Positions 25,991-35,286 of a stretch of 35,312 nucleotides of DNA are shown piece by piece. Both the position numbers and the translations under genes were made by a program. Each line of letters starts with the position of its first letter. Positions within the stretch are counted from its first letter, which is position 1. The notes under the pieces are model-generated. The model saw only the letters and a program-made list of their open reading frames with translations, did not search any database and was not told the origin of the DNA. Source of the DNA: Kiritimatiellia bacterium (lineage in GTDB: Bacteria > Verrucomicrobiota > Kiritimatiellia > SS1-B-03-39 > UBA6053); contig JAGYLC010000010.1 of the NCBI GenBank assembly GCA_018401235.1, positions 1 through 35,312 of the forward strand. The letters are read 5' to 3'.

Positions 25991-28165
25991 ATGAAAGTAA
26001 ACATAAAACAGAGTTGTCTGATCGGTTGGATGTTGAGTTGCTTGCTTGGCGTGAACGCCGCCGTGGTTCCTCAGAGCGATGCCGGCGAAATCATGCGGCT
26101 GTTGGGTCAGGCGATGCCCGTGACCCATATAAGCCACGAACCCCTGTCTGAAAGCCTGATGCGACGCACTGTAGATAATTACCTCCGTTCACTCGATTTC
26201 GACCGCAGTTTACTTAAAGCCGAGGATGTTACGTACCTGCGTCGGCATGCCGCCACCCTGGAAAACGCTTTCAGAGGAGGCGATGCCGACTTTGCTTTTA
26301 CTACATTTGAACTGATCAAAGAGCGGGCCGAAAACCGGGTGGCCTTTGTCAACAAATTGTTGGATGAAGGTTTCGACTTCGAGAAAGATGAAAGCTTTGT
26401 GTGGCGTCGCAAGGATGCGCCCTGGGCAAAAGACGATGCGGAGTGGGACGAGCTGTGGCGCAAAAAAGTAAAAAACGAGTATGTGGGCATTCTGGTGAGC
26501 CGGAGAATCCGGGAGATGGAGGCGGAGGATGAGGCGGCGGAAAACGCGTCCAAAGCCGACGAGAATCCGGAGAATGAAGACGAAAGCTCTGATGACAGTG
26601 CCCAAACGGCTGTGGACAATGCCGCGGATGACGAACCAATTGAGGAGGCTATTGATTTAGAGTTGAATTTGACCCCGGAGGAGCGCATCCGTAAACGATA
26701 TGAACGCTTTAGTGAAGTGTTGAACGGTCATGATTCCGAATACATTTTGGGAGCCTTCCTGAGTAGTCTGGCCGGAGCATATGATGCCCACTCCAGTTAT
26801 ATGTCCCCACGCCGGGAAGAGGACTTTGATATTCAAATGCGCCTGTCCCTCACCGGTATCGGTGCCGAGTTAACCTATGACGAGGGGGCCGCCAAGATTC
26901 AGCGGGTAATGAAAGGGGGGCCAGCGGACCGGGACGGTCGCCTGCAATCGGGAGACAAGATCGTGGCGGTCCAGCAGGAGGGTGAGGAGCCCGTGGATAT
27001 TCTCTATTGGCCCCTGTACCGATCGGTTCGCCTGATTCGGGGTGAAAAAGGGACCATCGTCATCCTGCATGTGATCCCGGCCAGTGATTCCACCGGCACC
27101 CAGGTTCAGCTGATTGATATTGAGCGTGATGAGATCAAATTGGAAGAGAAGGCGGCGCGCTCCAAGATCTATGAATTGCAACGTGACGAGAATGTGCGAC
27201 GGTTGGGCATTATCAATCTACCTGATTTTTATGCGGATTTCAGTCGGGGCAACAATGGCGAGGAACCCACCAGCTCCGCCAAGGATGTGCGTCGACTGCT
27301 GGAGGAACTGAATGAAGAAGACGTGGAGGGGCTGGTCTTGGATTTGCGTAATAATGGCGGGGGAAGTCTGCGGGATTGCGTGGAAATGACTGGGTTTTTT
27401 GTGGATGCGGGTCCGGTGGTGCAGGTGCGATCCGGTCAGCGGGTCAGTGCCATGTCGGATCCCCATCGCGGAGTGGTGTTTGATAAGCCCTTGGTGGTGC
27501 TGGTGAACCGCTTAAGTGCCTCGGCCTCGGAAATTCTGGCCGCAGCCTTGCAGGATTATGGACGTGCGGTGATTGTCGGCGATTCCAAAACCCACGGCAA
27601 GGGCTCGGTTCAGACCCTGCTGCCGTTGGACCGTCGCAATGATCAGTACGGAGCCTTGAAGGTGACCACGGCCGGTTTTTATCGGGTAGATGGACGATCC
27701 ACCCAACTTAAAGGTGTCAGCCCGGATATTCTGATCCGCTCCCCCACGGACGTGATGGAGCTGGGCGAGGAGTATCTGCCCAACGTCATGCCCTGGAGCT
27801 GGGTGAAACCCCTGCGCTTCCGGCCCTTTGGCGACCTGCGCGAAGTCAATACTGAATTGACGAGGTTGTCCCGTGAGCGTTTGAGCGAACACGAAGACTT
27901 TCAACTTTATCAGGGGAAAGTTGATCGATTGGCCGAACGGGTACAACGTCGGGAAATCTCACTGAATTTCCAGGAGCGTTTGAAGCAAACGAAACTGGAC
28001 CGGGAACTGGACAACCTGCAAAGCCAAGGCCTCCAGATTTCCGTGGATGAGGAAGAGGAGGATGTTGAGGACGAAGAAGAGGACCGCCGGGCCATCCGAC
28101 CGGATAAGGACCTCATTCTGAAAGAGGGTCTGGAAATTCTCGCGGATTTGGTGGAGAGGGGGTAA
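25991..28165 (+). CDS. prc: Carboxy-terminal processing/tail-specific protease (S41, PDZ; Prc-like)
   Basis: YDAHSSYMSPRREEDFDIQMRLSLTGIGAELTYDEGAAKIQRVMKGGPADRDGRLQSGDKIVAV, VLDLRNNGGGSLRDCVEMTGFF, LVVLVNRLSASASEILAAALQDYGRAVIVGDSKTHGKGSVQTL. Confidence 0.95.
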   Translation: MKVNIKQSCLIGWMLSCLLGVNAAVVPQSDAGEIMRLLGQAMPVTHISHEPLSESLMRRTVDNYLRSLDFDRSLLKAEDVTYLRRHAATLENAFRGGDADFAFTTFELIKERAENRVAFVNKLLDEGFDFEKDESFVWRRKDAPWAKDDAEWDELWRKKVKNEYVGILVSRRIREMEAEDEAAENASKADENPENEDESSDDSAQTAVDNAADDEPIEEAIDLELNLTPEERIRKRYERFSEVLNGHDSEYILGAFLSSLAGAYDAHSSYMSPRREEDFDIQMRLSLTGIGAELTYDEGAAKIQRVMKGGPADRDGRLQSGDKIVAVQQEGEEPVDILYWPLYRSVRLIRGEKGTIVILHVIPASDSTGTQVQLIDIERDEIKLEEKAARSKIYELQRDENVRRLGIINLPDFYADFSRGNNGEEPTSSAKDVRRLLEELNEEDVEGLVLDLRNNGGGSLRDCVEMTGFFVDAGPVVQVRSGQRVSAMSDPHRGVVFDKPLVVLVNRLSASASEILAAALQDYGRAVIVGDSKTHGKGSVQTLLPLDRRNDQYGALKVTTAGFYRVDGRSTQLKGVSPDILIRSPTDVMELGEEYLPNVMPWSWVKPLRFRPFGDLREVNTELTRLSRERLSEHEDFQLYQGKVDRLAERVQRREISLNFQERLKQTKLDRELDNLQSQGLQISVDEEEEDVEDEEEDRRAIRPDKDLILKEGLEILADLVERG

Positions 28166-28272
28166 CGAGGTCTGCCTAAGTCTATGGATCAACCAAATAA
28201 AGGATGATAAATCTTATCCTCCTTCCGCCAGTGATAATAGCACAGGTAGAAGCAGATTAGTTGATCAAATTC

Positions 28273-28300
28273 TTGACAGATATGAAATCATCTGTATAGT
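28273..28300 (+). promoter_or_regulatory. Near-consensus sigma70-type promoter (TTGACA-16-TATAGT)
   Basis: ttgaca 28273-28278, 16-nt spacer, tatagt 28295-28300; ATG of the downstream ORF at 28307. Confidence 0.55.
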
Positions 28301-28306
28301 AAAGTA

Positions 28307-28762
28307 ATGATTGATCCATCTTTTATTGAAATCGAAGGGGAGTACCCCGCACTTACTTTGCTTAAGGTCCCCCCGCCTCAATTGAAATGGTTTCCTCAGT
28401 TTCGATACATGGGCAGTAAGTATCGTTTGACGGATTGGTTGCACTCGGTGTTCCAGCAGTTGGACTTTGAAACCGCTACGGATGCGTTTTCGGGTTCCGG
28501 GGTGGTATCCTATTTGTTAAAAAGCATGCACAAACAGGTTTTCACCAATGACTCTTTACATTTCCCCTACGTGTTGAGTCAGGCGTTGATTCAAAACAAT
28601 ACCGTGAAACTTACCCGTTCCGATGTCGAATTTGTCTTGTCATTCAAAGCGGAACTCCCCCAACAAAAATTCATACAAACCACATTCCGTGATATCTTTT
28701 ACACGGCGAAAGACCTTGAATTTTTGGATGATTGCTGGGTGGGCATACGCAGTCTGAATTGA
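28307..28762 (+). pseudogene. D12-class N6-adenine DNA methyltransferase, N-terminal fragment only
   Basis: FPQFRYMGSKYRLTDWLHSVFQQLDFETATDAFSGSGVVSYLLKSMHKQVFTNDSLHFPYVLSQALIQNN carries the FxGxG SAM motif. The ORF ends at ...LDDCWVGIRSLN* before any DPPY motif. Confidence 0.75.
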
Positions 28763-28844
28763 GATCCAGAATCGTGGGTTAATCCACCGAATCTACACCC
28801 GGGTGATGGAAGAAGAGTTTCTCGAGGATATCACCCAGCTAAAA

Positions 28845-29594
28845 TCAGAGTTTGGACTGTAACCTTTTCCTCCAATACGCCAGGAATTCGACATTTCCGG
28901 CGGGGCCCTTTAGGGGGGAGCGGATGATGCCGATGCAGTCCAAGTCGAGTTCATGGGTGCCGAAGTTGCGGATGTCTTCGACCACCCGCTGCCGGATGTC
29001 TTCATCCACCACCACCCCTTTGCGCAGATGTTTGCGTCCGGCTTCGAATTGAGGTTTGATGAGGGAGATAATTGTGGCCCCGGGCAGGAGTACCCGGTCC
29101 GCGGCGGGCAGGATGAGCTTCAGGGAGATAAAGCTGGTGTCGATCACGCAAAAGGTCGGGCGGGGATCGAAGTCGGCGGCTTCCAGATAGCGGGCATTGG
29201 TGCTTTCGCGTACATCCACCCGCGGATCCTGTCGCAGGTCCCAGTGAAGTTGTCCTTTGCCGACATCCACGGCGTATACTTTGCGGGCACCGTGTTGGAG
29301 TAGACAATCGGTAAAGCCGCCGGTGCTGGATCCAATGTCGATAGCCACGGCGTCGGCGATGGGCAGATCCGGCCAGGCCTCCAGGGCCCCCATCAGTTTT
29401 TCGCCGCCGCGGCTTACGAAGGGCGGGGGCTGCTCCAGGTCCAGTTCGCAGTCATCGGCTACACTGAACCCCGGTTTGCCTGCGACCTGTCCATCGACCC
29501 GTATTTTTCCGGCGCGGATGAGGCGTTGCGCCTGCTCACGGCTTTCGGACAGGCCACGACGGGCTACCAGGACATCCAGACGAACTTTCCCCAT
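28845..29594 (-). CDS. TlyA-family rRNA (cytidine-2'-O)-methyltransferase / hemolysin-like
   Basis: S4-like VRLDVLVARRGLSESREQAQRLIRAGKIRVDGQ; AIDIGSSTGGFTDCLLQHGARKVYAVDVGKGQLHWDLRQDPRV; FISLKLILPA; LIKPQFEAGR. Confidence 0.93.
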   Translation of the reverse strand: MGKVRLDVLVARRGLSESREQAQRLIRAGKIRVDGQVAGKPGFSVADDCELDLEQPPPFVSRGGEKLMGALEAWPDLPIADAVAIDIGSSTGGFTDCLLQHGARKVYAVDVGKGQLHWDLRQDPRVDVRESTNARYLEAADFDPRPTFCVIDTSFISLKLILPAADRVLLPGATIISLIKPQFEAGRKHLRKGVVVDEDIRQRVVEDIRNFGTHELDLDCIGIIRSPLKGPAGNVEFLAYWRKRLQSKL

Positions 29595-29598
29595 AGCC

Positions 29599-30357
29599 TT
29601 AGGGCGTCTCTTTGAATGGGTTTGCCTGCAGGGCCTTGGGCGGTTCCAGAATCACGGACGCCGCCAATGCCCGTTTAAAGTTTGTGGCTTTTTTGAAATT
29701 GGGGCGACTCGTCTTGGTGCGAACCGTCCGCATGCTTTCGATGCGGAGGGTGGGCACCGACAGGGTGGTGGGAGAGAGATCGACCATCATGGAGCGTACG
29801 TTGTTGAGCGCCTGAGCCTCGGATTGAATGGCCCCGGTCAACCGCGCCGGATCGAGCTCGGCCGCCTCTTTCATTTCCGCAATTTCTTTGTAGGAATCCT
29901 TGTATTTTACTTCCTCAATGGCAGCCAGGCGTTTTACCCTTTTGTAAGGGGAGGGAGGGGCTGCGGTCACGGGCACTGGGTTGGGGCGCTTGGTTGTTGA
30001 AGAAGGGGTCGGTTGGGGATCAAAGCGGATGGGTTCCCTCGCAGATTTGGGCGGGGGGGATTGAGCTGGTTTTTCGAGAAGGGGAGGGGGAGTGGATTGG
30101 GCATCTTTAGTGGGTTCACCCGCCAGCCTGCCCAGAAAGGTTTCCAACGGACGTTCCAGCGGATCTGGTTCGTTTTTGGGAGCTTTTTTCCCGGTTCGGA
30201 GCTCCTCGGCTTCACGCTCCTCCCGATGTTTCCGCAGTTCAGCAGCCTTTCGCTTCGCTTCCTTCTGCTGCAGAAGATTTCCCACCACCCAAAAAATTCC
30301 CACAATCAGATAGATCAGATAGGTTAAGCCGGATTGAGCTAGCAGAGGTGTGTACAT
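29599..30357 (-). CDS. Hypothetical membrane-anchored protein with Pro/Lys/Glu-rich low-complexity tail
   Basis: N-terminal TM segment LTYLIYLIVGIFWVVGNLL followed by a charged coiled-coil-like segment and proline-rich sequence. Confidence 0.65.
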   Translation of the reverse strand: MYTPLLAQSGLTYLIYLIVGIFWVVGNLLQQKEAKRKAAELRKHREEREAEELRTGKKAPKNEPDPLERPLETFLGRLAGEPTKDAQSTPPPLLEKPAQSPPPKSAREPIRFDPQPTPSSTTKRPNPVPVTAAPPSPYKRVKRLAAIEEVKYKDSYKEIAEMKEAAELDPARLTGAIQSEAQALNNVRSMMVDLSPTTLSVPTLRIESMRTVRTKTSRPNFKKATNFKRALAASVILEPPKALQANPFKETP

Positions 30358-30473
30358 AGGATGGGTATAAAGGCGTGGAGTGGATTCGTCAATCAAATCC
30401 GGTCTACGGGATGAGCGCAAAAGAATTCACACATAGTGGAAGAGTATGCGCGGATGTTGCCCAATATAGTTTA

Positions 30474-30617
30474 GGACCACGGATAGCCCTGCCGGACCAC
30501 GGATGAGAAGTGAAGGAGATATGAAGCATTTTCAGATTATTTCTAAGGAAAAAATGGAAGGAGGGGGATAGGTTTTGGCGTATTCCTATCCGTGGTCCGG
30601 CAGGGCTATCCGTGGGA
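30474..30617. repeat. ~144-bp inverted-repeat element, copy 2 of the family at 21555-21694
   Basis: ccacggatagccctgccggaccacggat (from 30477) and atccgtggtccggcagggctatccgtgg (to 30615) are exact reverse complements over 28 nt apart from the junction; interior also resembles copy 1. Confidence 0.92.
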
Positions 30618-30748
30618 CTACTTATTCTGAACTTTTATGTGGGTCTGGAATCTGAATCCGTGGGTTTAATCCGCGATCTCACTATTTCCGCTGAAGAAAT
30701 TTCCACTGTAGGATTGCAAACCCGATAAAAAAAGTCGTAGTTAGTGTT

Positions 30749-30778
30749 TTGACATCTGCTAGTTGTGATGCATATAGG
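30749..30778 (+). promoter_or_regulatory. Candidate sigma70-type promoter upstream of the Rrf2-suf cluster
   Basis: ttgaca 30749-30754, 18-nt spacer, tatagg 30773-30778. Confidence 0.45.
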
Positions 30779-30799
30779 AAAAGGAACCTACTATAGACA

Positions 30800-31246
30800 A
30801 TGCTTAAGCTTGGAAAACAAACTCATTATGCGCTGGTTGCGCTGTTTCATCTGGATCAGGTTGATCCCGGTTCGCGGGTGAGCACCCATGAACTGTCCGA
30901 GCGGTATGATATTCCTGAACCGCATCTGGGCAAAGTGTTGCAAAAATTGTCACGGGCGGGTTTGTTGGTGGCGGTCAAGGGGGTGCAGGGGGGCTACGAA
31001 TTAAATACCTCCTTGCGAAATTTGGAATTGGGCGATTTGATCCTGGCCTTGGAGCCGTCCCCGCGACGACAGAGCGCGACTCCGCACACGATTTTGAATG
31101 CGTTTCCCTCCTGCTACATGCAGGGGATGGTTCGGGAAGTCGAGAGTCGGGTGCTTGACCGTCTACACCACATCAGCTTGAATGAATTATTAACTGAAAT
31201 GGAGGTCCCGGAGTATCGGGTATTTCCCCTGGAGATGTCCTTATGA
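30800..31246 (+). CDS. Rrf2-family transcriptional regulator
   Basis: MLKLGKQTHYALVALFHLDQ...VSTHELSERYDIPEPHLGKVLQKLSRAGLLVAVKGVQGGYELNTSLRNLELGDLILALE. Confidence 0.92.
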   Translation: MLKLGKQTHYALVALFHLDQVDPGSRVSTHELSERYDIPEPHLGKVLQKLSRAGLLVAVKGVQGGYELNTSLRNLELGDLILALEPSPRRQSATPHTILNAFPSCYMQGMVREVESRVLDRLHHISLNELLTEMEVPEYRVFPLEMSL

Positions 31247-31557
31247 GCGAAGTAGCTTTGTCGGAAGAGTCGGTGCGTGACGTACTGCGGAACGTGATTG
31301 ACCCGGAAATCCAGTACAACATTCTGGATTTGGGTCTGATTTACTCCGTGAAGGTACTGGAGGACAAGACGGTGGGGGTGGAGATGACGCTGACCTCTCC
31401 GGCCTGTCCCTTTGGTCCGATGATTATTCACGATGTGCGGGAATCCTGTCTCTCCGTGGGAGCGGAGGATGTGCAGATCGATCTGGTCTGGCAACCGCCC
31501 TGGAGTCCGGAGCGCATGAGTGAGGAAGCCAAGTTGGATCTGGGGTTTGATCTGTGA
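31243..31557 (+). CDS. DUF59/MIP18-family Fe-S assembly protein (SufT-like)
   Basis: VRDVLRNVIDPEIQYNILDLGLIYSVKVLEDKTVGVEMTLTSPACPFGPMI; ATGA overlap with upstream gene. Confidence 0.92.
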   Translation: MSEVALSEESVRDVLRNVIDPEIQYNILDLGLIYSVKVLEDKTVGVEMTLTSPACPFGPMIIHDVRESCLSVGAEDVQIDLVWQPPWSPERMSEEAKLDLGFDL

Positions 31558-31560
31558 AGA

Positions 31561-31674
31561 GGTCAGAAGTCAGAGGTCAGGAGTCATTAGTCATTGGTCA
31601 CTAGTCAGTGGTCAATGGGAAAAGTCAACTCTACTGACTACTGACTACTGACAAATGACTAGTGACAAGTGACC
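31561..31674. repeat. Heptad-phased GTCA/TGAC inverted repeat
   Basis: GTCA at 31562, 31569, 31576, 31583, 31590, 31597, 31604, 31611 (exact 7-bp spacing); TGAC at 31635, 31642, 31649, 31656, 31663, 31670 (exact 7-bp spacing). Confidence 0.93.
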
Positions 31675-31732
31675 TGAGGGTCTCAACACAAGAAAAATCA
31701 ATTTTTAACCTATCAAAACAAGAACAGTAAAC

Positions 31733-32488
31733 ATGGCATACTTAGACATACAAAACTTACACGCCAGCATTGGCGACATTGAAATCCTTAAAGGGGTGAA
31801 CCTGCAAATCAACAAAGGCGAGGTGCACGCGCTGATGGGTCCAAACGGCTCCGGTAAAAGCACCTTGTCCAGTGTGATTATGGGGCATCCCAGTTACGAC
31901 GTAACAGAGGGCGATATCCTGCTGGAAGGGGAAAGCATCCTGGAGATGGACCCGGACGAGCGGGCCCGCGCGGGATTGTTCCTCTGTTTTCAGTATCCGG
32001 TGGCGATTCCCGGGGTGAGCATTTCGAACTTCCTGAAGAAGGCGATGGATGCCCGTCATCCCGAGGGGAAAACTCCTGCCGGGCCGTTTTTAAAAGAAAT
32101 GCGTGAAAACATGGCCTATTTGGATATGGACAAGAGCTTCGCCAATCGGGGGCTGAATGAAGGCTTCTCCGGCGGCGAAAAAAAGCGGATGGAAATTCTG
32201 CAGATGATGATGTTCAAACCGGGAATCGCCATTATGGACGAAACCGACTCGGGTCTGGACATCGATGCCCTGCAGGTGGTCTCCAAGGGCGTTAACAAAA
32301 TGCGGGGTCCCGATCTGGGACTGCTGGTGATCACCCACTACGAACGCATCCTGAATTACATTGAACCGGAACACCTCCACGTCCTCATGGATGGTCAGGT
32401 GGTGATGTCCGGCGGACCCGAACTGGTCAAAAAGCTCGAAGAGTACGGCTATGACTGGGTTCGGGAACAAACTATGGCCACGGCCTAA
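31733..32488 (+). CDS. sufC: Fe-S cluster assembly ATPase SufC
   Basis: [84 protein letters not shown]. Confidence 0.98.
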   Translation: MAYLDIQNLHASIGDIEILKGVNLQINKGEVHALMGPNGSGKSTLSSVIMGHPSYDVTEGDILLEGESILEMDPDERARAGLFLCFQYPVAIPGVSISNFLKKAMDARHPEGKTPAGPFLKEMRENMAYLDMDKSFANRGLNEGFSGGEKKRMEILQMMMFKPGIAIMDETDSGLDIDALQVVSKGVNKMRGPDLGLLVITHYERILNYIEPEHLHVLMDGQVVMSGGPELVKKLEEYGYDWVREQTMATA

Positions 32489-32509
32489 CCCCCATACCTG
32501 GAGCCTCCT

Positions 32510-33940
32510 ATGCCCGAATTTGATACAGACAGTGATTTGATTAAAGAATACAAATACGGTTTCTTTACCGATATTGAAAGCGATACCATCCCCAAAGGCC
32601 TGAACGAGGAAGTCGTCGCCATGATTTCCGGCAAGAAAAACGAGCCGGTGTGGATGCTAGAGTGGCGTCTCAAGGCCTATCGCCGCTGGTTGAAAATGAA
32701 AAGCCCCCGCTGGGCCTTCCTGGATTACCCTGAAATCGATTTTCAGAATATCCATTATTACTCTGCTCCCAAGCAGAATGTGGACAGCACCGAGCTGGAT
32801 CCCGAGTTGATGAAGACTTTCGAGCGTCTGGGCATCCCCATGAACGAACACGACGCGCTTTCGGGTGTAGCCATGGATGTGGTGTTCGACTCCGTTTCGG
32901 TGGGCACCACCCACAAGGAGCTGTTGGAAGAGCAGGGGATCCTGTTCTGCTCAATTTCCGAGGCGATCCAAAAGCATCCGGAACTGGTGAAAAAATACCT
33001 GGGCACCGTGGTGCCGCCCGGAGACAATTATTATGCGGCCCTCAACTCGGCGGTATTCACCGACGGATCCTTCTGCTACATCCCCAAGGGCGTGACCTGT
33101 CCGGTGGAATTGTCCACGTACTTCCGCATCAACGCGGCGGATACCGGTCAGTTTGAACGCACCCTGATTATCTGTGATGACCACGCAACCTGCTCGTATC
33201 TCGAGGGATGCACCGCTCCCGCACGTGACAGCAACCAGCTTCACGCCGCGGTGGTGGAAATTGTGGCTCTGGATCATGCGGAGGTGAAATACTCCACAGT
33301 TCAAAACTGGTATGCCGGAGACAAGGATGGCCAGGGTGGAATTTATAATTTCGTCACCAAACGCGGCCATTGCCGGGGCATTAAAAGCAAAATTTCCTGG
33401 ACCCAAGTCGAAGTGGGCGCGGCCATCACCTGGAAATATCCCAGTTGCGTGCTGGAGGGCGATGGAAGTTCCGGCGAGTTCTACAGCGTGGCCTTCACCA
33501 ACAACAAAATGCAGGCGGATACCGGCACCAAGATGATTCACGTGGGGAAAAATACCAGCAGCACCATCGTGTCCAAGGGGATTTCTGCAGGTCAGTCCAG
33601 CAATAATTACCGCGGACTGGTGAAAGTGTACCCCGGGGCCACTCACGCTCGCAATCACTCCGCCTGCGACTCGCTGCTCATCGGACGCGAGTGCAGTGCA
33701 AATACCTTCCCCTACATCGAATCCGAGGACGATACCGCCGCCCTCGCACACGAGGCGACCACCTCTACTATCAGTGAAGAACAGCTTTTCTATCTGAAGA
33801 GCCGTGGAATATCCGAAGAAGATGCAGCCTCCATGGTGGTGCGCGGATTCTGTAAGGACGTCTTTAAACACCTGCCCCTCGAATTTTCCGTCGAGGCGGT
33901 CAAACTATTGGAAATCAAACTTGAAGGCAGCATCGGCTGA
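32510..33940 (+). CDS. sufB: Fe-S cluster assembly protein SufB
   Basis: [89 protein letters not shown]. Confidence 0.98.
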   Translation: MPEFDTDSDLIKEYKYGFFTDIESDTIPKGLNEEVVAMISGKKNEPVWMLEWRLKAYRRWLKMKSPRWAFLDYPEIDFQNIHYYSAPKQNVDSTELDPELMKTFERLGIPMNEHDALSGVAMDVVFDSVSVGTTHKELLEEQGILFCSISEAIQKHPELVKKYLGTVVPPGDNYYAALNSAVFTDGSFCYIPKGVTCPVELSTYFRINAADTGQFERTLIICDDHATCSYLEGCTAPARDSNQLHAAVVEIVALDHAEVKYSTVQNWYAGDKDGQGGIYNFVTKRGHCRGIKSKISWTQVEVGAAITWKYPSCVLEGDGSSGEFYSVAFTNNKMQADTGTKMIHVGKNTSSTIVSKGISAGQSSNNYRGLVKVYPGATHARNHSACDSLLIGRECSANTFPYIESEDDTAALAHEATTSTISEEQLFYLKSRGISEEDAASMVVRGFCKDVFKHLPLEFSVEAVKLLEIKLEGSIG

Positions 33941-33953
33941 CCCGGAGAACCCC

Positions 33954-35276
33954 ATGCCTACCCTCAATTTACCTTTAACCGACGAGCCGTCCATACTGGG
34001 CGGGTTCACCGAAACTCTGCTGGAGCATGCCCGCAAAGGCGAGCACGCCCTGTTGCAGGCCAAGCGCACCGCGTCTTACGAAACCTATTCCCAAATTCCG
34101 AATCCGGATCGGTTCCATGAAGAATATCGGCGTTTGGATCCAGATTTGTTCGCGATCAGCAACTTTCAACGTCTGGACATTCCCCTGGCAGATATTCCCT
34201 ATGCGGAGGCCGAGGAGGATGCGCATTACGATTTGATTATCTCGGTGACCCCGGATGGATTTTGCATAGAAGACCGAGAGGGTATCACCAAAGACGACGC
34301 GATTACCGTGTTACCGCTGCAGGAGGCGGCAAGCTCACATATCACCTTGCTGGAGCAGGCCATGGGCTCCGCCATGGTGGCGGAGGAGCAGCGCAAATTT
34401 CTCGATCTCAACGGCGCCTTCTGGAACGTAGGCTTTCTCATTCACGTCAAAAAGAAAGCCGAGATCAAGGGCGGGATTCTGATTCGTTATCACAACGACC
34501 GCCCTGACAGCATTTTGCTGCCGCGGCTGGTGGTGGTGGCGGAACAGGAATCGGTTTTTTCCATTGCCGAGCAGTTCACCTCCCCGGACGGGGTTTCCAC
34601 TCTGTGCATCAGCGGACGCGAATTTCTGCTGGACGCGGCGGCGGACGTGAAACTGGTTTCACTGCAGGGCTGGGGCGATCAGGGAATTCACATTGGTGAA
34701 GACTGGGCCCGGGTGAAACGCGACGCCAGAGTCAATCTCTTCAGCATGACCGTGGGCGGTAAGGTCAGCAAAATGACCGTGGGATGCGACGTGTGTGAAC
34801 CCAATGCAAACGCCTACCTGGGCGGAGTATTTTTCGCGGACCGCAACCAGCACTTCGACCAAAAAACCCTGCAATACCATTCCGCCCCCGACACCTATTC
34901 CAACATGTTGTACAAAGGAGCGGTGAAAGACAAAGGCTATTCGGTGTATCAGGGAATTATTCGAGCACTCAAAAATTGTGTGGGGGTGGATTCGTATCAG
35001 ACCAACAACAACTTGGTGCTCGATCCCACGGCCCGCGCGGATTCTATTCCCAGTCTCATCATTGACGCCGACGAACTGGCCTGCAGCCACGGAGCCACCT
35101 TCGGAAATATCGACGAAGAACAGCTCTATTACCTGCGCTCCCGCGGCATTCCCGAAGGGGAAGCTCGACGCATGCTGGTATTGGGATTCTTCGACGAAGT
35201 CATCGACCGCATTCCCTTCGAAAACATGCGGGATCACCTCCACGTAGTGATCGCCCGCAAATTTGGTGCTGTTTAA
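33954..35276 (+). CDS. sufD: Fe-S cluster assembly protein SufD
   Basis: SufB/D-type C-terminus: YHSAPDTYSNMLYKGAVKDKGYSVYQGIIRALKNCVGVDSYQTNNNLVLDPTARADSIPSLIIDADELACSHGATFGNIDEEQLYYLRSRGI; positional after sufCB. Confidence 0.96.
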   Translation: MPTLNLPLTDEPSILGGFTETLLEHARKGEHALLQAKRTASYETYSQIPNPDRFHEEYRRLDPDLFAISNFQRLDIPLADIPYAEAEEDAHYDLIISVTPDGFCIEDREGITKDDAITVLPLQEAASSHITLLEQAMGSAMVAEEQRKFLDLNGAFWNVGFLIHVKKKAEIKGGILIRYHNDRPDSILLPRLVVVAEQESVFSIAEQFTSPDGVSTLCISGREFLLDAAADVKLVSLQGWGDQGIHIGEDWARVKRDARVNLFSMTVGGKVSKMTVGCDVCEPNANAYLGGVFFADRNQHFDQKTLQYHSAPDTYSNMLYKGAVKDKGYSVYQGIIRALKNCVGVDSYQTNNNLVLDPTARADSIPSLIIDADELACSHGATFGNIDEEQLYYLRSRGIPEGEARRMLVLGFFDEVIDRIPFENMRDHLHVVIARKFGAV

Positions 35277-35286
35277 ACCAGCAAGT

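Noticed and set aside
31561-31674. CRISPR array interpretation of the GTCA repeats
   Set aside because: The unit is 7 bp with 4 conserved bases, and orientation inverts halfway; no 25-40 bp repeat/spacer structure and no cas genes.
32951-33871. 306-aa minus-strand ORF antisense to sufB (similar long ones at 6554-7414, 8742-9506, 16751-17473, 34659-35243)
   Set aside because: All lie opposite strongly supported genes with no protein motifs; explained by third-position GC bias.
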